Source: Morchella semilibera (lineage: Eukaryota > Ascomycota > Pezizomycetes > Pezizales > Morchellaceae). From it: a stretch of 64,000 nucleotides of DNA. Location of the stretch: NCBI GenBank assembly GCA_009192285.1, contig WBVU01000016.1, positions 682,001 through 746,000 of the forward strand, given 5' to 3'. The notes under the pieces are model-generated. The model saw nothing but the letters and a program-made list of their open reading frames with translations, was not told the origin of the DNA and made no database searches. Below, piece after piece: positions 48,081 to 58,812 of this stretch; position 1 is the stretch's first letter, and every line of letters starts with the position of its first letter. The position numbers and the translations under genes were made by a program.

Positions 48081-50912
48081 TGTAGACCTTTCTGGTTGCT
48101 CTCGCGTTACGTTGGTTTGGTGGGGGTGGTGGGAGGCCTGGCCTTATCGATTGCGGGAGGTCGTCATGCTGCTTGTGGGGTTACACGAAGGTTGTTAAAA
48201 CCTAACCCTGTAAATTCCTAGGCGCGCATGGGGGGGGTGGGGTTAATGATCACTTCAACTGTTTCTAGTACTAACAGAGTGCCTACACTACAATTTTCAT
48301 TATTGTGCAATATTTGGCATGCGAGTTACAGCCATGTGCCAAATTCCCTTACCCATGGATCAGTAATCACCAAGAAACACGGGGTGCGGGGAGTCACTCT
48401 TAAGAGCACTGTTAATTTTACCATCACGGCCTCTGATCATTAAACGCACAGAAAATCCGCGGAGAGCCGGCTCTGAGACTTTTCGGCTCAAGTTTTAGCC
48501 ACGGATAATGAAGTCAATCACACGGCCCGAGCCAATATTTGTGGGCTCGGACATCGTGTCTCGGACATTGATCGGTACACAGACCTACATCTCTACATAC
48601 ATGCATGCAGGCCGATCATTGACTGTGGGTAGTTACAAATAGAGTGAGTGCCTGAAACCTGAAACTCCCATGTCCCCTTCCCTCGGGTGCGTCTATAGAC
48701 TAATTTCATTAAAGAGACTCCCTGAAGCCTTCGCTCAGTCCCTCTCGGAGAGAGATCCTGGGTTCAGACACCCCACAACCTGGGAAGCTCCCGGACACTC
48801 ACCCAAACACACACATTAGCTATTGAGAACCCTGCCAGCCATTTACGTATGTATATACTAACACATACATACCTATATTTTTACTCCCCACTTTTCTCCT
48901 CCAATGCGCCGAACATCCGCGCGCAGTGCCTCGGGACACCTGAGCTTAAGAAGAAACCTCCTGAGCCCTCCTTGGCGGAATGTCTTGCGATCGTAACCTA
49001 TGTGGGTATGCGCCGCAAACCTCGGGGGCTGTCCGATCCACGTAGCATTTTCAGATACATACGTATATGTGTATGCACCTACTAGAGTACACAGTACCGC
49101 TCGTATCGTATCTCATATGTGCTACATATATTATATGCATCTGTGTACTCCACGAGCTGTCTCTCCTGAGGCTGCCCAAACTCTGAAAGGTTCGGCTGCT
49201 CCAGAAACCTGAGACGCCGTCGGGGGCGTGCTGCAATGCACCCCACAAACCCAATTGCAAGCCGCCCTGCTAGACACACACCACGTGTGCAGGTGAGATG
49301 TATCACCTCCTCGAGGGAAAAAAAAAGTTTTTTCAGAGTCTGAGAGCGTCTTTTAACCGCGTGGCTTCAAGATCCTGGGATAGGCAGGGCACCCCCAAAA
49401 ATATTTTTGGGGGAGCTCCTAACACAGAGCTAGCTAGCATTAGCATGTATGTTTGTGTATGCACAACGTCAACACACAAAGCCTTGGATGAATCCGCGGA
49501 TCTCGTCCGCCGCCCATGGTCAGACGTACGGGCACTAACAAGCGAGGGCAAATCCCTACAGCTGAAAGAGTCATGGCAATCTAGCATGAAAGATAGCAGA
49601 GTCCTTAGAGTCAGGTTATCTTTGCTGTTTTTGCCAGAGTCCGGAGTCCGAGGTGAGCCTGCAGTTGGTCCATGCGGATAGCCTCTTAGTAGGCACCGAA
49701 GATCCCTTACAGGTATGAGAATTTTGAGGGGAGCTAATGGACGGGGATATACTAGCTAATCATTAATACTAACGTATCAACTGAGTTATCGTAAGGTTGG
49801 GCAATCATTATTGCAGCTCTCTTCAGCAAAATGATTTAACCGGAGAGAAGTTCCCTTAGCCTACAATTGGCCGCACCTCGAGCGTGACTTTGGCCAGTTG
49901 TTCAAGATTAAATTTTACGAGTGATAACCCGTGAACCAACTACATTAACACGCGTAGCATACGTACGTGTCTCTTTAGTTCTAATTACCAGAATCTTGAT
50001 CGTGAATTCGCACATGGGACCTGCATACTTCTCGAGTACTTACGCGTAGATCCATGTAGGTTAATTACCTATTTCGTAAAATGATTCCCGTTGTTGGCGG
50101 TGCTTTCCATCTAGACAGGGCTACATGTACTTACATGTAGATATGGCATACAATACATGTAGTGTGGGCATAGGCGCCAAGGGGCAGCGGCCAAGGCCGA
50201 GTGATAAGAGAAAAAACACCACCCTACCCTTAGAGGAGGAGGGGGCAGAAAATGTAAGGAACCTATGAGTTTCGAGCCTTGCTAGATCAGTGCTGGGGTT
50301 CTACACTGTATAATCTACCCATCACGTATCCCTCGCGCCCCCACAGACCAGCGATATCAGCAGCGGGGCAGCATGTTCCGTCGGTGGGAGAATAGAATAA
50401 AACAGGTCCTCATACAGCCAGTCCCGAGGGTATTTGGATAAATAGGTGCTTTTCTCATACTTGTGGACTTTGAATGATCACTCAGGCCGAGTGATACTCC
50501 ATGAACGCAAAGCAAATCAACAACATGAGATATCATCTCACCCGCCAACCCTTCCTACCCATAAAAATTCCAACAATACTTATTAATAATACTATATCCT
50601 TAGGGTATAAGTTAAGCAGTATGGGGTTTTTAAATTGAATGCGAACGGCTACCCCACGCCAGCATACACTACCTACGCAAAAACGAAAAACGAACATGCC
50701 CCACCAGCCCCCTCATCACCTTCCCGAACACGCCCACACCCAGACCCGCGCTCTGCGGTCTCAGTCTCGAAAAGTAAAACCCACCCCGCGCCCCTGCCAC
50801 GCCGCCAGCAAAGAATGCAGGAACACCTCTGCCCAGAAACCCGGTTGCTATTGGTACACATCTAGAATACAGCGCTTTTTCCCAACCGACCCAACACCAA
50901 GCAAAAATAAAA
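48081..50912. other. Intergenic, 2.8 kb
   Basis: No recognised gene. A plus-strand frame at 49298-49681 has no domain. The stretch contains a perfect 22-bp palindrome (49392), three TACATGTA copies close together (50111-50161), three CGAGTGAT copies (49918, 50198, 50488), and AT-rich sequence 50560-50640. The 50640-50910 part, CA/CC-rich, probably includes the TRM10 3' untranslated region. Confidence 0.55.
49392..49413. repeat. Perfect 22-bp palindrome (C5 A5 TA T5 G5)
   Basis: The two halves are exact reverse complements with no loop. It could extrude as a cruciform or fold as an RNA hairpin. Confidence 0.85.
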
Positions 50913-52251
50913 TTAGTTCTCCTCGTCCTCAACCTCGCCATTCTCATTCTCATCATCGGCCACACCTTCTTTGTCCTCCGCGCCATCCTGATCCTTCATC
51001 TTGACCGCGGGCTGCTTGCGCGGCGGAATGACGGTGATGAAAGCCTCCTTCCAGTCTCGGCACTCGAGGTACTTGAGCATGATCTCGACGACCTGGTTCG
51101 TGGTCAGCACGAAGCGGGACGCCATCTTGATGTAGTCGCCGATGGGCAGCTTAGCGGTCCGGATGCCTTGCGCGACAGCTTTGTTGTAACATAATTTCTA
51201 TTTACCCTCTATTAGTCTCGCCGCATCACGGCACACGGGGGTGAAGATGGGAGGGTGGGGGGTGACAACCTTATACCGATTTCGGTCCACAATCCCACCG
51301 ATGATATAACTCGTCCCAGGCTCCAGCTCCTCCACCGTCTCCTCCGCATCCGCCGTCAGATACACGAGCTTCCCACGGGTTTCATCATTGACCTCATACT
51401 CGGCGTCCGAGAATGTGATTCCCTTCCAGTGCAGATGCTGGTTTTTGAGTCCCGTCTGAAAACGGGTCAGGAGGCGGCCATTGAGCGATGTCACGGCGAG
51501 CTTAAACTGGCGCGATGCAGCGCGGTTGAAGGCGTAGCAGCGAGTGAGCTGGGATGACATGGATATTACTTCCTAGATAGGGCACGGAGTCCATCAGCGG
51601 CGAAGCTAGGGGAGAGAGAGAAAAACAAATAAAAATCAGGGGGGGAGGAAATACCTTTTCATGCATCTTCTCGTCAAACCCACAGTCCAATATCAGTGTT
51701 ATATCCTCCACGACCCTCTTGACCCCTGCTGTTTGCTTCTGCTTCTTCCCCGCCGGCTCTCCCCCTTGCTTCTCGCCTTTATTATTATCCCCCTCCTTGT
51801 CCCCCTCCTTTTCCCCCTCCTCCTGCTCCTCATCTGATGCGTCATCGGCTTTGCGTTTGCTCCCGGTGGCGGCAGCAGCTTCCCGCTCTTCCCGGTCTCG
51901 CTGCTTGCGCTCTTTGAGTTTTCGCTTCTTGTCGGCTTTCCATTGCTCACGGGTCTCGGCAAAGCGCTGGAGCTTTAGTTGTTTCTTGTGTGCAGATTTT
52001 GAGATGGGGTTTCCGTCGGGACCAAGTGGGCGTGGGGGAGCGGCGGGTTTTGTGTTGCTGGTGGTGGATTCTGCAGCAGTGGTAGTGGTGGTGGTGGTGG
52101 TGGTGGTGGTGGTGGTACCGGTAGTAGTGGTAGTGGGCACTGCAATTGCAGTAGGAGTCTCTGTATTTACCGTAGCAGCAGTATTTTCTGGTACTGGGAT
52201 GGAATCAATCTCCATTTCCTTGTCGTTAGCGAATTCCGATGTTCCATCCAT
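50913..52251 (-). CDS. TRM10: tRNA (guanine-N1)-methyltransferase Trm10
   Basis: Trm10 methylates guanine at position 9 of tRNAs using SAM and has a SPOUT fold. Exons 52251-51655, 51572-51270 and 51197-50913 join in phase to 394 aa. The N-terminal third is disordered: a Thr homopolymer stretch coded by an ACC/ACT array, then a Lys/Arg/Glu-rich basic region. The catalytic domain has [49 protein letters not shown] at the SAM-binding side, and [20 protein letters not shown] with the conserved D321, then [18 protein letters not shown]. The C-terminus is acidic. ATG 52251 is the first in-frame ATG. The donor after exon 2 (GTTGTC) is non-ideal, but the family sequence crosses it cleanly. Confidence 0.92.
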
Positions 52252-52477
52252 TTTTCTCCCTTTCGAAAGCCGTGAATTCTGAGTGAGTTTCAAGTATCTT
52301 TAATATCCGGGTAACCATCTCTCTTCTTCCCCCACCAAACACCAGCACCAAGTTACAACCACCACCCCAGTCAGTCAGTCAGTCAGTCAGTATACAGCAA
52401 GCTCAACGTCAACCTCCTCCTCCAACCAACCAGCCAGCCAGCCCGCTACAAACCCGTACAATTATCAATTCCCCACC
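52252..52477. promoter_or_regulatory. Shared divergent promoter of TRM10 and NDUFA13
   Basis: Only 226 bp separate the two start codons, so both promoters must lie here. The segment has AGTC repeated about six times (about 52370-52391) followed by TATAC, and an ACCAACCAGCCAGCCAGCCC stretch on the NDUFA13 side. Confidence 0.6.
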
Positions 52478-53126
52478 ATGGTACAAGGTACCCCCCTCCC
52501 CTTCCATACCCTCCCCCCCCTTCCCCCACAAGTACCCCCCACTAACTCTCCACCACAACCACAGACCTCCCCCCAACCGGCGGCTACGGCCCCATCCAAT
52601 ACAAGCGCAACGTCCCCGCTCGCGGCTTCAAGCCATCCTACTACCTCTTCGCCATGGGCGCAATTTGCGCCTACGGCATCTTCGAAGTGACGCGGGGGAA
52701 CCGTGAGCAAGTGTACGTGGATCCACCTCCACCACCACCACCACCCCTCCTCTCAATATATCCGCTCTAGCTAGGTTGCTTACTGGGTGGACGGGTTTGA
52801 CGGAGCAGTGAATACTCCCGCGAGAAAGCATGGGCTCGCATCCACCTGATCCCGCTGCTGGAGGCCGAGGCAGACCGCGACCACGTGCGCCGGCGGTTGG
52901 CTGCCGATGCGCGCGAGCGCGAGCTGATGAAGGATGTGAAGGGTTGGAAGTATGGGAGTGTCTATAATTCGGACAGGTTTGTTTGCCCCCCCCCCCCCCT
53001 CTCTCTCTCATTTGGGTTAATTGGTGGGGGAGGTGCTGGGCTAATTAATGGTGTCAATGGGATAGATTTGTGAGACCAACCTACTCGCCGGTAGAGACCA
53101 CTGGCGTGCATGAGCCGACTAGGTAG
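52478..53126 (+). CDS. NDUFA13: NADH:ubiquinone oxidoreductase subunit NDUFA13 (GRIM-19)
   Basis: This is an accessory subunit of respiratory complex I with one inner-membrane helix. Exons 52478-52487, 52565-52712, 52809-52976 and 53066-53126 join in phase to 128 aa. The sequence MVQDLPPTGGYGPIQYKRNV begins the family signature, PARGFKPSYYLFAMGAICAY holds the membrane helix, and EKAWARIHLIPLLEAEADRD, then YNSDRFVRPTY, are the conserved matrix parts. The first exon encodes only three complete codons. No cleavable presequence is visible, as usual for this subunit. Confidence 0.95.
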
Positions 53127-53501
53127 ATAGTCGGTTTCTTTTTGTTATTAGCATTCCGGACAAGACAGGAGCTCCATTATTCGACATTCACAGTACATAC
53201 AGAGGAGAGCATCGCGGATCGGAGAAAGAAAAAAAAACTGGAATACATATCGTTACCGCAGAGCCAAAGACCAATTGACCCGAAGATCGCAAAAACAAGT
53301 CGTGAAGTCATTTCCTAATTTCATAGCCATGATCATCACTCGTTATATATATATATAAAAGAACACAGCTTAGCAAACAAAGCATAAAAATAATCCTAAA
53401 GCTCAACCGAGAGCCCGAGAGCCAAAGTCAAGCAGGATACAAAATGCGTGCACACACAAAAGAAAAAAAGAAAAAAGAAAAAAGAAATGTAGATATCTAG
53501 T
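53127..53501. other. Intergenic, 375 bp between convergent genes
   Basis: The stretch is AT-rich with a TATATATATAT run (53344) and one ATCACTCG (53335). It serves the 3' ends of NDUFA13 and the GH5 gene. No gene is seen. Confidence 0.6.
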
Positions 53502-55750
53502 CTACATTATTGCGCAGCCCCTATACCCAGTCCTCATCATTCCCAGATACCCCTCATCCTCATACTCCGCCCCCATCTTCCCCACACCTATGATCTTAAT
53601 CATCTGCTCGCCCTCCGCATGCCACCACCTCAGCAAGCTGCGTTCATCCTCATACTCCCACTTCCCCCCCGTAACCTCGACCCGCACATCCCCCTTCGGA
53701 AAGTGAAACGGCGGCACAAAGATCTCCGTCGGCGCCTCCTCCTCCGTTGCCTTACAAGCCGAGATCTTCATCTCGAACGTCGCCTTCGCCAGGTTGAAGC
53801 CTGCCTCAATGACCGTTCCACACGTGTACACCGGGGACGGCCTCACGAATGCCTCCGCAGCCCTAGACCCAGCCACGATCGCATCCGGCGCAACCTTCTG
53901 CATGTCCTCCGGGTTCGTGCTCATGGTGCTGGTCGTCATGACCCTCTTTATGTTCTCGTCGTTGATGGTTGTGGCGCTGTCGACGGCCGAGCCGGCGGAC
54001 GATGTCGGCGGCCGGTCGTCGAGGCTGAAGATGCTAAGGTCTTCGCCGTTCCAATTGTCGCCCCACTGGTGGTTGTTGCCGGCGCAGTAGGTCCAGAGGG
54101 TGTAGCCGACCTGGGCGCCCTCGAGGGCAAAGTGGTTGGCGTCCATGGCGCGGATCTGGGAGATGTAGTCGCCGTTGGAGTAGGCGGCTTTGTCGTCCAT
54201 GTCGTAGGGGATACCAATCTCGGTGAAGACGCAGGGGGTTAGGCCGATGCTGTCGAGGCCCTCTTGTTTCATGGCTTTGAGCTGGTCGCGAAGACAGTTT
54301 CTAGACGGGTTAGTAGAGGTTTGTAAGGTGTTTAGGAGTGGGAATACCTGATGGCGGTTTCACCGATCTTGATGGCGAAGGATGGGGACCAGTAGCGGCC
54401 GCGGAGGACACCGAGGACGTCAATGTTCCAGAGACGGTTCCATTTCTTGGTCATGAGGGTGATACCGTCGTAAAAGTGCGGGGCATACACCATTCGTTCA
54501 TGTGCGTCTTCGGTGCCCTTGATACGCGGTGGGATCTCGAATACTGGCGGCTGGCAGAACAGGATTGCCGCCTTGTGCACGCTCCTGATGGCCTTCTGGT
54601 ACTTTCTGTAATGGTCGAGAAAGTACGTCTCCGTGAACCTCTCCGCATCGATAGGCTCGCCGCTAGGCATCTTGCTGAAGTAGTCGTTCCTGAGGATTGT
54701 ATCCGTCGCTGGGTCCCACACTCCGTGCTGAGCCCACACGCACTCGCCGAGCTTCCAGCCCGAGTCCCTCTTCCAGCCATATCGAGAGTCGTCATAGTCG
54801 GGCGGCAACCATGCCTGGACACCCTTTGGGTCAATGAGCGCCGACCCCGTCTTATATGGCCCGGTGCCGCCAAAATCCCAGGTATCAATCTCGCATGCCC
54901 TCCCCGACCCGGTGAGGATTGCCTGCCACGCCGTTGGCGAAGTCCCCTTCTGTAACTTCTGCTGCGTCGGAATCGCATCCAGCTTCTGGTATCCTATCAA
55001 CCCCCGATTAGGCTCATTCAACGACTCATAGCCAATAACCGTGCAGTCTTCCAAATCGCCGGCATCATGTATCCTCTGTGCCAGGTGCTTGACCGCTGCA
55101 ATAAAATGATCCTGCAGGTAGTCCTGTATATTGACTCCGTCGATCACACACTTTGGCGCAAAGTCCCTTCCAGCAAACCACAGCGTAAATATTGTCAGAC
55201 ACGCCAGCCGCTGATAGTTCGTTGACCAAATCATCTTCGGGAACGTCTCTGGGTCCGGGTACGTATTATGTACGAGCGCTGCCTCCGTGACCTCGAACGC
55301 ACGCGGATCCAGCCCCATAGCATAAATCGTCCACATAGGGGCGCCCGACCCACCAGACAGCCTCGACCACACATCCTGATGTGGGTCCATGAAAACCATA
55401 AAGTCATACTCCTTCGCCTTTCTCAGGATGGCGATCGTGTGGGCGATCCATTCCTCGTCGTAGATGCCGGGGCCACGTGACTCTATGGCCTCCCATGTGA
55501 AGATGTATCGGATTGTGTTGTATCCACAGTTGCGGAGGCGCTGGAAGTGCACGTCGGCCTGAGAGAGGGAGAAGGGGCGTTCGATGAAGGAGACGTGGTC
55601 GCCGTCGAAGAACTTGTCGGATATATGTGAGGGGAGGTTGGGACTTGTGGGATATTTGGCGTCCGAGGCAACGTTGATGCCGCGGAGAGTTACTTGGCGG
55701 TTGTGGGGGTCTTTGAAGTATGGACCGTCGATGGTGAGAAAAGTAGGCAT
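53502..55750 (-). CDS. Glycoside hydrolase family 5, fungal glucocerebrosidase/sterylglucosidase type
   Basis: Two exons (55750-54348, 54300-53502) join in phase to 733 aa. The (beta/alpha)8 domain starts ITIDGPYF-like (TIDGPYFKDPHNRQVTLRGI) with VNVASD-type residues, GYNTIRYIFTWEAIE and FMDPHQDVWSR. The acid/base is E246 in GYESLNEPNRG, and the nucleophile is E495 in CVFTEIGIPYD. YTLWTYCAGNNHQWGDNWNG closes the barrel, and a C-terminal beta-sandwich follows. This matches the intracellular fungal enzymes that hydrolyse glucosylceramide or ergosteryl glucoside (EGCrP/Sgl1-like). No signal peptide is visible, consistent with a cytosolic or vacuolar place. Which lipid is the substrate cannot be decided from sequence alone. 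Confidence 0.88.
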
Positions 55751-56584
55751 ATTGTTGGGTAAAGTAGTTTCAGGCTCTCCTAGTTATGGTATAGGGATGG
55801 AGAAAATAGTTTGCGGGCTGAAGTCTGTGAATTGTGAGCTTTTGGTATGGCCAGAGGAGCTCTGATGTACTCACCTTAAGCTTCCTAACAGCAACCTCAC
55901 AGCGGAAGAAGCTCGACAAGAATAGACGTTGTAGTGAGGGTGTACTTGGGGCTGAGCGTCTAAACAACAATCTCCTGAAGCTATCTCGAGAATCCAAGAG
56001 CCCGTGTTGTAAAAAAAATCCTCTGGATGCAGTTCAAGACAGGAGAGGCTGTCCGTCGTATCTGGGGGCTCTACTTGTTACCCAGCTTCCTTGACAACCC
56101 CAACCGGTTATTGCTGGTCTTGGCATAGATCTGTCGCCCAGGGTTATTGTTATGACGAGTGTGGCTAAGGGCCCATCGAATATCTACCTAATTGTTCTTT
56201 CTCTCTCTCCCCTCTCTCGTCTTCGTCTTCGTCCTCGTCTTCGTATTCGCACGCATTTCAATGCGATAGTTCAGTGGATTGGTGTGTGTGTGTGCATGAA
56301 TCCGAATCTTACTGATGAACAACCCTAACCCTAGTGCTTCACTTCTCATGCAGTTGTTGATCAAAACGGGCAACCTGATGCCAAAGATTCGTATTCTCTG
56401 GTGTTACTAGTCCGTGGGAAAGTTATGTTATACACTCAGCCACTTTATAGATATGGTCAGGCCCAAGTGCCCCCGTAAAATCTCTTTTAGAGGTATTAGA
56501 AATACCGCCTTAGCAGGGGGGCCAGGGACAAAACATCGGAAGGTGAGGTTGTTTCTAGAGTAGCTGGGCCGTCTCTACTACTAA

Positions 56585-56674
56585 GTACTACGGGTGTAGG
56601 GGTAGGTCTGTAGACGGTGGTCGCGGCTGCAACAGCAGTAGGTGTCTACAGGCTTACCCCTACACCCGTAGTAC
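56585..56674. repeat. 31-bp inverted repeat with 28-nt loop
   Basis: 56585-56615 (GTACTACGGGTGTAGGGGTA...) and 56644-56674 (...TACCCCTACACCCGTAGTAC) are reverse complements with two mismatches. The hairpin stem is much longer than chance allows. It could be a solo foldback/MITE remnant or a structured RNA; no coding capacity lies between the arms. Confidence 0.75.
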
Positions 56675-58768
56675 AGCCAATCCTCACTTCTAAAGGCAAG
56701 GACTATAGACAGGCATGGTTAAAAGGTTGTGATGCCTACGGCCATCACTACGCCACTGTGATATGTTTCCGAACATATTACTTTGCCAAGAGAACACATT
56801 TTCTACTAAACCCGTTTACCGGACCCAGTTTACTTATGCACAAGCGTCTCTCATTCACGGCTCCCGAGGTTCAATACCAGTACTTAGTAGTATTGTGGCA
56901 AGTAACGCTTATGGTGTTGTCAGTAAGCTTTTGATACACAAGTCTCTTCTGACGGATACGGGAAAAATTACAGCGTAAGCCGCTTCAAATGAACGCTAAT
57001 TTCTGTGGCTTACGCCGTGGAGAGCGTGATTGCCACTGGTCTCTTCCAGACGGTACTGACTACATGGACCCTTGACTATCATTTTTACAGCAGTTTGCAT
57101 AATATTAGGCTCAGCCGAGCACTGTAATACACTAAGTATGTATGTAGTAGAACTTAATTCTCTATGTAATTCCCATAACCTCACCAAGCAGTCCCACCGA
57201 AACCTTAATTTAAGATACCTGAAGGGGCCGGGGTGCATCTCGAGTCCCATAACGGGTTAACTTTGGCTCAATAGGAACTCCTGGGGTATGGTTAAACCTG
57301 GGGGGGGGTATGACTAATGTCACCCAAATTCAGTAGGAATTCCAAGAACAGATGATACTTTCTGTAAGAATATGGAGAACGTTTTTCTAACTGTCAAGAT
57401 CCGCCAAGAGCGTTGTTTATTGAGCCTGGTTTTCAGATCTACGAGGAGCTAGTCGTAACCCCAGGATAACAACACCCCTAGGGGTGCGTCTATCTAGATA
57501 GTATGGCCCCACCAAGCATAATTACCCCGCATCCAAACCCTAGTCCGTAGCAGCAGGCCTTTGGAAATATCACAACTGCAAAAAGTATAGTTAGCAGGAG
57601 GGAGAAAATCCTTTTCCGTCAACAGTTGTCACCTTACGTATAATCATCTAGGGGGGTAAAATTAACATTCTTGGAGAACTGTCACGCAATTAGAGAATTC
57701 TCTGTTTAATCGATACCACCGTATAAATACCCCCAGCTGCGTATCTCATCGCTCCCGTCATCTCATACACATATGGGCCCAAAAGTTATCACCATTCGCA
57801 GGGAATTGACTATAGCAACTCTGGAATAGCTGTAGCCGTATATTGAATGCGCAAGGGGATTGAAGAGAATGATCAGTGCAGCAAAAGACCTGGGCCTTGT
57901 TACTAGATGTGAGTAGATGGCTATATGGGAGCCGGGGATACTGAAAGTGCTGACATTCATAAGGTATCACTCGGTATGGAACGGAGCACTTCCTGAATAT
58001 AGGGGTGAGAGAAAGAAAAGTGGCTTGATTGAATGTGAATTCAGTATGGTTCAAGTTTTAAACCTAGTAATGAGCCCATCACCTGAGTGCCTTGATGTTG
58101 AGGTATGTTTTATTTGAGGTCCATACGGGTGCGTAGAATAATACAACCACCACTGATAGCAGAATACATGTATCCAATACCCAATATGGATGTTTTCGTA
58201 TTATATATCCTCGTATGGCCCACTGGTAACGGTGGAGCCGAATACCTGAGTCGTTGTACGTAGTACAGGGGTGTGGGGAAGTCTGACAACAAGTTATTGC
58301 TGTATGGCGGCTAGGGGCTATATTTGTATTTTTCTGTCGTTCTTCCCGCACAGCACACAACACAACTCGCCAGTACGTACATACTACTACATGTACTCAA
58401 GTAGGTGAGGACAACAAGTCTAAATACACTACATGTAAACATGAAGCTGTAACCTGTCAACCCGCCTCCCGATCTTGTCAGCGCAGATAATCACGGTCTC
58501 ATCATTCTGATAAACAATATCAATACCTGCATATATTCAAGGTAAGGCAAACTACAACACAGACAAGAGAAACAAACATTAAACTCACCAAAACAGTCTT
58601 AAGCCCAGCCCTGATTCTGGAGACCCTGAGCACTCTAGACCTGTACGATAAAGGGCACTAGTCCACCGAAGTATCGTCGAGGGGAACCAGAAACCCTCAC
58701 AACTCTCCCGTACTTCCACTCGACCGTCGTCTGCATCCAATACAGTATCTTTCCCAATTATGGAAGGT

Positions 58769-58812
58769 CTCAAGCTTTGATAGGGCTATTCTCAAGCTTT
58801 GATAGGGCTATT
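58769..58812. repeat. Perfect 22-bp tandem duplication
   Basis: 58769-58790 and 58791-58812 are identical (CTCAAGCTTTGATAGGGCTA plus TT). No gene is adjacent. Confidence 0.85.

Noticed and set aside
49298-49681. 127-codon plus-strand frame
   Set aside because: No domain; it spans the 22-bp palindrome and has no conserved-looking segment.
56325-56340. Telomere-like CCCTAACCCTA
   Set aside because: Only about two units, embedded in ordinary sequence.
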